Shown one piece after another: positions 19,682-33,000 of a stretch of DNA of 64,000 nucleotides. Below the pieces are notes generated by a model. It searched no databases. It saw only the letters and a list, made by a program, of their open reading frames with translations, and was not told where the DNA came from. Where the stretch lies: the NCBI GenBank assembly GCA_905221605.1, contig CAJNDS010002166.1, positions 1-64,000 of the forward strand, in the 5' to 3' direction. The DNA is from Symbiodinium natans. Its lineage: Eukaryota; Sar; Dinophyceae; Suessiales; Symbiodiniaceae. The translations under genes and the position numbers were made by a program. Positions within the stretch are counted from its first letter, which is position 1; the number at the start of each line of letters is the position of its first letter.

Positions 19682-21819
19682 CTAGCACTCGGGGCCGAAA
19701 CCCCGCTCCTCTTTCTCGTCTTCGTCTTCTAGCGCCTGCTCCGTTGAACCGGCAGCAGTCTTCACTGCGCCGGGGGCCTCGCATTGTGGGACTATGTCGA
19801 TCCGCCCTAGCCAAAGGCTCCAATGTAGTTCCTTTTTGGGTTAGTTAGAGGGGATTCCAGTATACTACCCCAAAAAGGTACTACATAGGAGCCTTTGGGT
19901 AGCTATGTGTGGGGCACTTGCTGGCTCTGCCAAACGTGAAATGATGACTGGGGCAGACCTGCGTGCAATTGAAAAGGAATGCCCTCTTACAAGCGCCTCT
20001 ACTCCTGCTTGCTGCTTGCTCTCACGACAGTGAAGCTAAGAACCGTGGCATTATTGGAGGTTCATCGCAGGTTGCAAGTAAGGCAGGAAGGTATTTACCT
20101 ACGAGCAAAACCATCGCTACACTTGCCTCTGTGCATTCTAACAGCCCTTTTGAAATACTGGACTAGCCGCCCGCCTATATCCATGAACCATAGAAAAAAG
20201 ATCCCCATTACCATCATCACGAAGATTTATTCATTTACTCCCTAAAACCTAAACACTTTAATTTCACCAAGTGGTCCAACCTAACTTGTTGGGACAGCAG
20301 CCGGGTTGCCTCGCGCTCGGATGAGCGTCGTGTTTTCGACGCCTCCGGGAGGCACGTAGGGCTTTTAGGGCTGTAGGGCTTTAGGGCTTTAGGGCTCAGG
20401 GCTCAGGGCTTAGGGTTTAGGGTTTAGGGTTTCCCGGAACACAAAACCCTACAACTAAACCCTTAAACCCCCCCCTAAACCCTACAACTAAACCCTTAAA
20501 CCCCCCCTAAGCCCCTTAGACCCGAAAGCCTAAACCCGGGTCCCGTCTCAAGGCCGAACAGAAGTGCCCCCTAAACCTGAGTCCCAACTTGAACTTCACG
20601 CTGGGTATACAGAGCTTGCCTTGAGAAACCTCCTTAGGGCTTAGGGCTTCGGGTTTTGGTTTAAAAGGTTCTAGGGTTCTAGGGTTACAGGGTTCTAGAA
20701 TTTAGGGCTCTTTCGAGGGAGACGTGGTTCGTTTTTGGGTTTGCTTCCTTTGCTTATGACAGGGGGCAGGGTAGCTCTAGGACACTAGGGTCTAAGGTTT
20801 AGGGTTTGGGGAGCTCCTCTCGCACGCCTAAACACGACATCTTTGCCGAGCGCTGAACTGTCAAAGGTGAGACGATTCCCCCAAAAGACGGCAGTTTACC
20901 TAGCAGCGACCCAAACACAGACCCTAAGACAAAAACATATCTGATTTTCTTGTACATTCTCTAGGTCAACAAAACCCAACCAATAATACAACAACTGCCA
21001 TTAACCCGAACCCTTAAACCCCTAAACCGCTAAACCCAAAAACCCTAAACCCCTGAAACCCTTAAACCCCTAAACCTCTAAAACATCCTAAACCCCCACA
21101 CCCTTAAACCCTAAACCCCTATAAAGCTCTAAACCCCCGAACCCTTAAACCCTAAACCCCTAAACCCTGAGCCCTAAACCCTGAACCCTAAACCCTAAAC
21201 CCTAAACCCTACACCCTGAGCCCTAGACCGTTGCCTTCCGCTTGGCCCGGCTGGCGGGCGGCCGCCGCAGGAGGGCGAGCTTCGGTCGAGAGGCAAGGGG
21301 CCTGTTCGAGGGTTAAGGGTTTAGGGTTTTAGGGTTTTAGGGTTTTAGGGTTTTAGGGTTTAGGGTTTAGGGTTTAGGGTTTAGGGTTTAGGGTTTTAGG
21401 GTTTTAGGGTTTAGGGTTTAGGGTTTAGGGTTTAGGGTTTAGGGTTTAGGGTTTTGGGTTTAGGGTTTAGGGTTTAGGGTTTAGGGTTTAGGGTTTTAGG
21501 GTTTTAGGGTTTAGGGTTTCGGGTTGAACTCTAAACCGGAAACGCTAAACCCTTGATGAAGCACGTGTAATTACGTAGTTTGTAGCTACAGCTCCGACAA
21601 CGGAAAATTAGGGGTACTGGGCCCGCCACACGAGCAAATTTCAGATATATGTATATATATATATACATGGATATCAGATAGAAGAGATAGGTTATAGACA
21701 AAGATAAAGAAAGATATAGGACACATGTAGGGAGATTGGAAAGGGTGGACTTGCCCAGAACCCAATCCAACGGGCAACCTCGCAAGCGGCAGAACCTTAA
21801 ACCCTATACCCCCGAACCC

Positions 21820-21850
<31 letters not shown>

Positions 21851-24800
21851 AAAAACTAAACTTAAACCCTAAACCCTTAACCCTAAACATGAATTGGCCC
21901 TCACTGTACCCTAAACCCTACACCCCAAACCCTAAACCCCAAACCCTAAACCCTAAACCCCAAACCCTAAACCTTAAACCCTAAACCCTAAGTGCTACAC
22001 CCTAAACCGGCCCAATCTGGAGGTCCTGAGGGGCTGGGACTGGTACTCCAGAGCGCCCATTCCTACACCCAAGACCCTAAGCAACCCTGGGTCCTAGGGT
22101 TTAGGGTTTGGGGTTTAGGCTTTAGAGTTTAGGGTTCACCCGAAACACCCCAAAACATCCCTAAACCTAAACATCCTTAAGCCCTGAACTCTGAACATCC
22201 ACAAGCCCTGACATCCCTAGCCCTGATCCCAAAACAACCCAAAACATCCCTGGAGTTTCAAGTCGAGCTGCAGGTACTTGTTCACCGTGTCGTTGTAGTC
22301 CCTGTGTGCTTAGGGTTTAGGGTTTAGGGTTTAGGGTTTAGGGTTTAGGGTGTAGGGTGTAGGGTTTAGGGTTTAGGGTTTAGGGTTTAGTGGGAAGTAC
22401 TCCCGAGCCTTGGACACCAAACCTCCTCTAAAATACTAAAACCTAAAAAGACTCTTTCGCTTTCTGAGTTCTGCCGTTCTGCCCTACGCTCTCACCTATC
22501 CCTACATGCAGCTCGCTCCCACACGACCACCTGTCCTCACATGCGCTTCAACTCAGAAATGCAGATGGAACAAGCAAGCGCCCAAAATGCCAGCCTTGAT
22601 CCCGACAGTAGTTTACCGTTTAGCTTTAGGGTTTAAGTGGTCTGGGGTACTATAGATGAAAATGGGGGTTTACGATAATAAGGGACCCCTTATACAGCCC
22701 CAATAGTAGGATCCCCTTATAAAAAGGGCCCCAATAAGGTACCCCCAATATTGTAAACCCCAAGCCCCTAAACCCTGAACCCTAAACCTTAAACCCTAAA
22801 CCCGAAATCCTAAACCCTAAGCCCTAAACCCTAAACCCTAAACCCTAACCCTAAACCCTGCGAGCCACACCTTGACACACGCACTCGCGCGAAGACTCCG
22901 GCGGCCACCGCCGTGAAGGCGTCGAAGGCTGCACCCATCCCCATCAAAGCGACTCCGCCGTGAGGCTTCCTGAAGCTTCAGGGTTTAGGGTAGTTTAGGG
23001 TTTAGGGTTTAGGGTTTAGGGTTTAGGGTTTAGCAGGACAAAACCTAAACCCTTTGGGATCTGTCTGCTGGGACCGTCGGTTTGAAATGGCAAACGGCGT
23101 CGTACTTCGGGGGTTTACAGTTTAGGGTTTAGGGTTTAGGGTTAGGCCTTCAGGGCTTTAGGGCATTGGAGCTGGGATCGGAGAGTTCTGGACTCACTCA
23201 GGGGGGTCCCTAACCGGCTCGAACTGTCAGCCCAGAGACTCCTACACCCTCTGAGGCCCGAAGCTCCAAGCCCTGTAAACCCAAAAGCCCTCTAAGGGTT
23301 TCGGGTTTAGGGTCTAGGGTTTAGGGCTAGGGTTTAGGGTTTAGGGTTTAGGGCTAGGGTTTAGAAGCCCCGCTTGCCCCAAGCTCCCCGCCAAGCCCCT
23401 TGAAGTGCAAGAGTCAGCAGCTTGCGGAAGCTGTGGAGCAGGGTTGCATGGTGATCCTGGTCAGGGACGGCTTAACAAAACCTTAAACCCGAAACCCTAA
23501 ACCCTAGCCCTAAACCCTAAACCCTAAACCCTAAACCCTAAACCCTAAACCCTAAACCCTAAACCCTAAACCCTAAACCCTAAACCGCAAACCCTAAACC
23601 CTAAACCCTAAACCCGAAACCCTAGCCCTAAACCCTAAATCCGAAAGCCATGTCCGCTCCAAGGCCATCCCAGGGGCACTGTAGTGGGCAGGCTCGGAAG
23701 CCCTGCCCCCTACACTTTCTAGGCCCTCACAGCCTCGAACCTGTGAACCCTAACATGGGTTTAGGGTTTAGGGTTTGGGGTTGAGTGTTTAGGGTTTTGG
23801 GTTAGGATTTGCAATGCCTCCGAAATTCGGAAACTCGTGCACCCCAAAGGGGGTGTTTGGGCCTGACTTGGGGATTCTGGTGGCGGGAGACTGGGCCAAG
23901 GCAGGGTTCAGCTTAGCTGTGAACTTGGAGCTCTCGCAAAAGTTACCATTTCAGCTGCCTCTTACGAAGTATGGCACCCAAAATGAAATACAAACAAGTA
24001 TTCCCAAGTATCCCACCCCACCTCAGACCATGGAGACTCCAAGGAGACTCTGTTTGCCCCCCCCCCCCCCCCTGAACCCTAAACCCTAAACCCCCAAACC
24101 CTAAACCCTAAACCCTAAACCCTAAACCCCCGGCCTTTGTTTCCAGGATATCCGATGCGATGATCCAATCCTGAGGCATGGGCCTTCCGAAGCCCAAAAC
24201 ATGAACCGCAACTGCGTAGGGCTTGAATGATGAGAATAGGGTTTTGGGGATTATCATAGTACAATTCCGAGGGGACTGTAAATCGGAGAGGGCGGGGGGC
24301 GGGGGGGATTTTGACGTCAGCAGTCTTGCGCATGCTTGCCCCATGCGCGATGATCCACGCTAAAGAAGAACCCCGAATTTTTGCCTTTTATGACAGAAGC
24401 CCTACCTAAAGAGACCACGAACCCATATTAACCCAAACCTTCCTTGCAAAAACCTAAGCCCCACACTCCGCCCAGGCCCAGGGGGCTGTCATATAACCCC
24501 CCCCCCCCCCAAAAAAAAAAAAGAGGCTAAACGGTCACATGCTCAGCACCCAAAGCCCAATCCCAGACTCGAGTGTGGACCGAACTCGACCTCGCAGCCT
24601 GAATGGCCCGAAATCTCAAGTATATAGACTTGGGCAACCTAAGCCCCAAATCCTGGGTTTAGGGTTTAGGGTTCAGGGTTTAGGGTTTAGGGAGCCCTCC
24701 TTCTGAGCATCAGCTGCAACAGGCCCTGTGGGACCGAGCAACTCAAATGAGGAGCATCGCAACCAAAACGAACATCTTGAGCATCAGCTGAAAAGGTCTT

Positions 24801-27029
24801 TAGGGCCCAGACAGCCCAATCCGAGCAGTATGAGCATCTGCTGCAACATGCCTTCGGGGCTAGGCAGCCCAAACTGGGCATCATGAGCATCAGCGTCTCG
24901 GGCCAGACCTTGTTTGTTGCCTGGGAAATGAACCCTGACCCTGCCTCTGTGGCCCTCACCCGCAAAACGCACAACTCTTGAGGGTGTGTAGGGTTTATAG
25001 GGTTTATAGGGTTTCTAGAGGTTTTTATAGGGTTTTTATAGGGTTTTATCGGGTTTTTATAGGGTTTAATCGGGTTCACAGGCTTTGGGGCTAAGAAACT
25101 CCTAAGTCGACTTCCATACACCCGAAGTGACAGTTTTGGGTGTTTGAACGTTTAAGGTCTTTGGGTTTTTTCAGGGCCCTAAACCCTAAACCCTAAACCC
25201 CAAACCCTAAGGTTTTCTACACCTCACTTGAATACACCCGACTTTCACCGTGCAAGGCGCGAACTTCCTCCCAGCCAGCACGTCACCGAAGGACAGCCGG
25301 GACACTGACGTGGAATCTGCCTACAAAGATGATGTGAGGTTTAGGGTTTGGGGTTTGGGGTTTAGGGTTTGGGGTTTGGGTTTAGGGTTTAGGGTTTAGG
25401 GTTTAGGGTTTAGGGTTTAGGGTTTAGGGTTTAGGTTTAGGGTTTAGGGTTTAGGGTTTAGGGTTTAGGGTTTAGGGTTTAGGGTTTAGGCTTAGGGTTT
25501 AGGCTTCAGGGTTCAGGGCTTGGGGCTTAGGAGCTTGTTGAGGAGACTCTCTCATGAGAATAGGTGGACCTGAAGGAAGTTTGGATTACATGATTCTAGG
25601 TACGCTCTGGTAGAGAAGACCTGCTTTCAAATTGATGGGGAGTCAAGGGTTTAGGGTTTCGGGTTAAGGGTATCGGGTTTAGGAGATAGTAATGACTCAA
25701 TACCGCACGTCTTGATTTCTCCTTTTTGTTCTCAGGATACGTTGTCCTATACAACTCAATGTAGGGAGCGGTGGGACTAAAGGTTTGGGGTTCAGGGTTC
25801 TTTAACCGCGCCATTCCTCGTCTCCCAAATGCTCCTACTGGTTCCAGTAGGGGGCGGACATGACTCTCCTTGTAAGCCTCGTTGGGGTGTTTCGGGTGGG
25901 GTTACTAGTCATTGCTTAAGAACCCCCCAAAAAATAAACAAATTCTTCCTTCTAAGGGCAATATAGGGACTATTGTTATATTACTGTATTCTGTATTCTT
26001 TTTAAGGGTTCTTAAGCAAATCACAGGCTAGTAATTAGCACTCGGCTGCCCCGAATATCTTAACCGTGGCATGCCCCAGCGGCTACGAAGGAGCTTTCGT
26101 TCAGCTTCACCGCATCAGCCAAGGCCTTGGAAGTCTTCTAGAAGTGGAGAATTTTTGCTGCCCTTAACCCTTAACCCTAAACCCTGAACCCTAAACCCTA
26201 AACCCTCAACCTCGAAGTGGGGGGCAGGCCGGGGGGAAGGGGGTGGAGGGCGCGTGCGGGCTGAACCCCCCGAGCCAAGCCCTCAATCCCAACAACAACC
26301 CCAAAGCTAAACCCTAAACCCTAAACCCTAAATCCCTAGAATATTGAATATTCTCAACCCTAAAAGCCTCCAAGCAAGCAACAAAAACCAAAACAATATA
26401 GCCGCTTAGCCGATCTTAGCTGCTTTGCAGGTGCTCCTTTTGGGAGGGATTCGACTGCTGCCAAGGAATACCCCCTATGATAGGAACCATCGACAGCCCA
26501 AATCCCCAAATCGCGGGCTTAGGGTTTAGGGTTTAGGGTTTAGGGTTCAGGGTTTAGGGCAACCCTCAAACTTTAAGAAGTTGAGAACAACTTGGACCCC
26601 TGAGGGCGCACCGCTTCCCTCCAGAAAATCTTTACAAAGGGTCCCCAAACCCAAGAGTACAGAGCGGGTCCAAGGTACATGAAACAGGGTTTATATGACT
26701 GATACTGACGAGTGTATATATGGTTCCTTGTAAATATTGGTGAGCGTATATATTGGAGGATACAAGGAATATAAACCCTACTTCGTATAGGCTTTTCCCA
26801 AAATAGGGGTCGTGCCCCCATATAATATACCCCAAATAGAACAGAATCCCTCCCAAAAAAGGGTACCCCATCCCCTAAACCTTATAAACCTTATAAACCC
26901 TAAACCCTAAACCCTAAACCCCAATATGCAGTCCCGTGGCCTCCAGCGCCAGCGGGTCGCCGTCACTAAACTCCACGTGCTTGGCCTCCGCGCTGGCCTC
27001 AGGGGCGCGGCAGGTTTAGGGTTTAGGGT

Positions 27030-27068
<39 letters not shown>

Positions 27069-30000
27069 GGTTTAGGGTTTAGGGTTTAGGGTTTAGGGTT
27101 TAGGGTTTATAAGGTTTAGGGTTTAGGGTTTGTAAGGTTTAGGGTTTGTAAGGTTTAGGGTGTAGGGTGTAGGGTGTAGGGTGTAGGGTGTAGGGTGTAG
27201 GGTGTAGGGTGTAGGGTGTAGGGTTTAGGGTTTAGGGTTTAGGGTTTAGGGTTTAGGGTTTAGGGTGTAGGGTTTAGGGTTTAGGGTTTAGGGTTTAGGG
27301 CTTCGGAAGCCAAGCGGCCGCCACGAGAAGGCCCGGCAGGCCTTGACCCGCGCCTGGGAGAACTGGAAGCCGGGAGGGTTTAGGGTTTGAGATTTAGGGT
27401 TCAAGGCTTGGGTTTTAGGGTTTAGGGTTTTGGGTTTGGGGTTTAGGGTTTGGGGTTTGGGCTTTCGGGTTTAAGGTTTAGGGTTTAGGGTTTGGGGTTT
27501 AGGGTTTGGGGTTGACAGTAGAGGGTTTCGGGTTTGGGGTGTAGGGGTTCAGGTTTCGGGTTTTGGATTTGGGGTTTAGGGTTTGGGGCTTAAGCACAAC
27601 TTACCATGGATTGGGGCGGGTTCAGGGTTACCCTGAACCTGAGACCCCAAAAAAATCCCGGTAAGAACCTCCACTCCCTTGGGACTTCATGGCCGTGAGG
27701 GTGTTGACTCCTTCGTAACCCTCAAAGAAAGGGGAACGCGGTGGGACGACGAGAGAAACCTAAACCCTAAACCCAAACCGGATCAGGCAGGCGGGTTTTT
27801 GGGTGGCCTTCAGGCGTCATAGCAAAGATATCTTTCCCCAACAAAGACCGGACCGAAGTCCCGAATCCCAAACATCCACAAACCAGTACACCCTCAACCT
27901 CAAACATCCCTGAACATCAAACCCTAAACCCTGAACCCAAACCTAAAACATCCCTAAACCCTAAACCCTACACCCTAAACCCTAAACCCCATAAACCCCA
28001 AACTTATAAACCCGAAACCCGAAACCCGAAACCCGAAACCTGCTGCCCTGGGGCCTACTTCCAGCACACGGCGCCGGCGAAAGCAGCGGGGATGCCTCAG
28101 CACCTTGCAGTCTTGCTTAAAGGGTTTCGGGGGGTTTAGGGTTTAGGGTTTAGGGTTTAGGGTATAGGGTTTAGGGTTTAGGGCTCAGGGTTTAGGAGGT
28201 TTAGGGTGTTTAAGGGTTTCGGATGTAGCTTTTAGGGGGCGGGTGTAGGGCTCAAGGGCTGAGGTTTAAGGTCCATCTACCAACTCCCGAGTGCCAAAGC
28301 CTAAGTCCACAGAAAGCAAGTCTTCTGAAGAGGCGCGGCATAGAGTTTAGGGTTTAGGGTTTAGGGCTTAGGGTTTAGGGTTTAGGGCTTAGGGCTTCAG
28401 AGGGCTTGAGGTTGAAGTAGGCCCTGATAGGGGTAAGCCAACAACAGCTAACAGCCCGAGCCTTTCGCTCTGTACGAATGGTTCGAAACCCTAAACCCTA
28501 AACCCTAAACCCTAAACCCTAAACCCTAAACCCTAAACCCTAAACCCTAAACCCTAAACCCTAATCCCTCAAACAGCCTAAGCGGAACTCCAAGCCTTCC
28601 ACAGAACCGCTCATTCGAGGACTGCTTCGAGTTCTGAGACTCCAGAATGAAGGAAGCTGAGGCCTAAACTCCCGCAACAAAGCCGAAGCTCCACACACCT
28701 CCCTACAAACCCGCAAAAGACGACACGAAATTATACCCCAAACCCCGAACCCAAATTAAACGCCCAACCCCAAACCCTAAACCAAACCCTAAACCCTAAA
28801 CCCTAAACCCCAAACCCCAAACCCTAAACCCCAAACCCCAACCCCCAACCCCCAAACCCCAAACCCCAAACCCCAAACTCCAAACCCTAAACCTAAACCC
28901 CAAACCCCAACCCCCAAACCCCAAACCCCAAACCCTAAACCCTCAACCCTAAACCATAAACCCTAAACCCCAAACCCTAAACCCCAAACCCCAAACCCTG
29001 AACCCTAAACCCTCAACCCTAAACCCTAAACCCCAAACCCTAAACCCTAAACCCTCAACCCTAAACCCCAAACCCTAAACCCTAAACCCTCCTGACCAAA
29101 ACGGAAAGGCGCCCAGCAGGCCAGGGACTCCGCCGAGGCAGAGATCCGGGGGGAAGATGGCGTGCGGTGGAGGCGCACCTGTGCCGGGGTTTCGGGTTTA
29201 GGGTTTAGGGTTTAGGGTTTAGGATTTAGGGTTTAGGATTTAGGGTTTAGGGTTCAGGGAGTAGGGCTTAGTGCTTACCTGCGTGCTGCTGCTTTGTCTT
29301 GCACGCGCTTTTGGCGCCAACTCTTCACCAAGGCTTCCCCCTAGCAATGAGGACACGTTGGAAATACTGGGTTTTGGAAATAATGTAGGTCGGAATAATT
29401 ACTAATATTATTCCCTTAGGGTCCCTGTATATGTATACTAGAATGACCCACCCCCCCCAAAGCCCTATTCCAAGTCATCAGGCCCCGTGACTTGGGGTCT
29501 GATTTGGCAGAACCACCATGTGGATGAACCCTTTCTCAACAGCCCAGCGATTGAACACAAGGGAACCTTGAAGTTCTCTTCGGTAAGGACGCTAAACCTT
29601 AGAAACCCTAATGAAACCCTATAAACTCCTAGACCCTAACCCTTAAGGACACTCTGCAGAACCGACCGTTGCAAACTCCGGACATCACCAACCACCCCTT
29701 TGGCGGGTGCCTTGTGGCCCTCGCAGTTGTAGGTGAACTCTTTGAAATCTGCATGGTTCACCTCAACTGATCAACGCAAGCGCACATGGCTTCCTTACCC
29801 AGCGGCTTTCTTTGGATTCTGACTTGGGCCCTCCTCACCAAGACCCTAAACCCTAAACACTATAGCCCCCAACCTAAGCTCCAGGACACCGTGCCGCAGT
29901 TGATCCCATGTCGATGGAGCCATGCTTACACCCAAATCCCGCTCCCGAAACGCTGAGTTTCCGGCACACTCACGCTCGAAGAGGCCCCAATCCGAGCGCC

Positions 30001-33000
30001 CTGGTCGGCAAGCAGGTCTAAACAAAAAAAGGTATCAGGGCCTAGGTCTTTAGGGGGCTTAGGGTTTCAGGGTTTTGGGTTCTTCGGGTATATAGTACAC
30101 AGGCAGGCCCGCCCAGACGAAGCGGACGAAGCGTGCAGCCTTGTACCCCTGGACCAAACCTCCCATCCAAAACACGCTTCGAAGGGGTTTAGGCCACTTG
30201 AGAAAACCATCCTCCTTCCATTTTGGGTTGAGGGTTTATAGGGTTTAGGGTTTATAATTTGCAGGACTTTAGGTTTAGATTGTTTAGGGTTGTGGGGTTT
30301 AGGGTCCCAATTGTGGAGCAGTTGTCAAAGTCCCTGGTTGCCCAGTTGTACAACCCTGGCTAGTTGTGCATCTCTATATTTATAAACTCATGCATTTTGG
30401 TCTGGTCTCCAGGTGTACACCCCCAAACCCCTAAACCCCCAAACCCCTAAACCCCTAAAACCCCTACAAACCCCTAAACCCCCAAACCCTAGACCCCTAA
30501 ACCCTCAACCCTAAACCCGAAACCCTTAACCCTAAACCCTTAACCCTAAACCCCAAACCCCTAAAAACCCGAAATCCCAATTATACCCCAAAACCCAAAA
30601 CCCTAAACCCCAAACCCCAAACCCCTGAAGCCCAGAACTGCCTTCGATCTCCGCCGTGGGCCGCAGCGGCTTCCTCGGCGCGCTCGGCTCGCTCGGCTCA
30701 GGTGGTGCGAGAGGCAGCGCCGCCTTTGCTAGGGTTTAAGGTTTAGGGTTTAGGGTTTAGGGTTTAGGGTTTAGGGTTTAGGGCTTGGGGCTTGGGGCTT
30801 AGGGCTTAGGGTTAGGGCTTGTAAGGTTCTTCAGGCGTTAGGGTGTTTCGTGTTTAGGTTGGGGTGTATAGAGTTTGAGGTCTGCGCAGGGTTTAGGGTT
30901 TTCGGGTTTGGGGTCTTGAGGGCATGCGAGCCCAAGTGGTTCCGTACGTTTTTTTGAATGTAGGCCTGCGGGCCGTGTCAGGATTGAGGGAATCTACGGC
31001 TTCCAAGGCTCAATGGTTCGAGGGCTTGAGGGTTCTCAATCAGCTGCAATGGATTCGAAAAGAGGCTCTTCTGTCCGCGCTTTGCGCAAGCAGCCTTTTG
31101 TAGGTTCAAGCTAGAGAGTTTGGGAGACAAATGTTAGATTCACCTCCCCGGATAAGTGGACCCCAATCTTTCGGTGTTTGCTACACGCTTTGAACATGTA
31201 ACATAGGGAAAAGGAGCAAGCATAAGGCTCCACGCTCAGCTCTCGAAGATGTGGCCCCTTTTGCCCCACATACTTAGGGCAACCCAAATATGTCCCAACA
31301 CGTCCCCCAAACCCTATACCTTAACCCCTGAACTTTACATCCCTTAACCTTACGCCCAAAATCCTGGCCCCTAAGCCTTGAACCCTAAACCCAGAATTCA
31401 CCATCTACTATTTGCTTCACAACCTCCCAAAAAAACAATAAAAGAACATTTTCCCATATTAGCCTTACAAGGGAGAATATCCTTTGTTTTGTTTGGGGGC
31501 TTTTCTGAAAGCTAAAAGAATCCCTATGTTCCGCTTATACGGAAGAATGTCTTTTGTCCTTTTGGGTGTGGGTTCTTACACAACTACCCTAAACCCTAAA
31601 CCCTAAACCCTAAACCCTAAACCCTAAACCCTAAACCCTAAACCCTAAACCCTAAACTCTAAACTCTAAACCCTAACCCTAGTAGCCATACAGGGAAGAT
31701 CTGCCGGGAGCCCCTTTTCGCGCCTCCTCCTCTTGAGCCTGCAGTCGGCGTTCGCGTCTTGCCAGAAGAGACTGGCTCCTGCCGAGTAGGGTTTAGGGTT
31801 TAGGGTTTAGGGTTTAGGGTTTAGGGTTTAGGGTTTAGGGTTTAGGGTTTAGGGTTTAGGGTTTAGGGTTTAGGGTTTAGGGTTTAGGGTTTAGGGTTTA
31901 GGGTCCCAAGGCAACCACAGACGTGTGAATTGGGTCGCTTACGTCAAGTTGGCCCTAAACCCTGAAAAAAACCCAAAACCCTATGGACCCTTAACACGAC
32001 ACCAAAACCCTCTAGCCTACAAACCCTATAAAACCCTAGAAACCCCACACCCTATACACCGTAAAGCTTCAGGGTTGTGTGGCTTCGCGTGGTAGGAGGT
32101 CCGTGGGACGCTGGCGTCACGACCTCCCGGGTTCAAAAGCCGCGGGGCTCGGTCCTAGAATCGAGCCCTGGGCTTCCCCCCCCCCCCCCCCAAGAATCAT
32201 GAAAAAGCAAATCCGTAAATATGGAAATGTAAACTTAAACGCAAACATACACATGAACATATATTTATACATACAGATAAAGAGAGAGAGTGAGTGAGAG
32301 AGGGAGAGAGAGAACTTGGGATGTCCTGTGTGCTTCAGGGTCTTAGGGTTTACTGGGCTGTCCTTGGCACCTGTTGAGAAATCACAGAAATCAAGGGCAA
32401 AGCGAAACACCAAATGAAGATTATGAAAGCACCATCTCTTTTCGAATACTAGCTAGAAGCTTGTAATTGTAACCATTCGGGCCACTATTCCTACCTAAAC
32501 CCTAAACCCTAAACAATATGAAAAGACACCTCCAAGAAACCAAAAAACCTGTCTAACACTGTGTTGTCAAACATGAGCCCCATCTCAAAAGGCGCCTGGC
32601 ACGGTGAGCCGCTTTCGCCTGACGGGATGCGCGTGCAGGGAATGAAGTGGGGGTTTAGGGTTGAGGGTTTAGGGTTGAGGGTTTAGGGTTTAGGGTTTAG
32701 GGTATCTCTATCTTTGATGACGTTGAAAGAGTTTTGGGTATTCAAGGTTCAGCAGTTTCTTCCCCGAATACGAAGGATTCTCACATATATGTTTTCTACA
32801 CATGACCCTAGACCCTAGACGCTACACATGCTTTAGGTGGAAAGAATACAGTACCGGGGGATACAGAACTCATGTAGTTAGGCTTTAAGGTTTACAGGAC
32901 TTGGGCAACTATTGCCGATTCCAGTCCAGCCCTCGTGAGTCACAAGCAACACTGTCGAACTATGTCGAGCCAGCTTGCGCTTGTTGCGTAACCGTTGCCA

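Noticed and set aside
24687-25121. 144-codon - strand ORF (PIKPYKNPIKPYKNP)
   Set aside because: Most of its start is translated telomere-type repeat (ATAGGGTTT variants). The real exon nearby is 25261-25320.
27301-27360. + strand reading of the 27.3 kb island (HEKARQALTRAWENW)
   Set aside because: It looks protein-like, but the - strand frame completes methyltransferase motif I with exons on both sides, which is stronger.
31724-31778. Alternative frames of the 31.7 kb exon
   Set aside because: Three frames are open. I kept the charged helical one because it joins in phase on both sides, but the choice is not certain.
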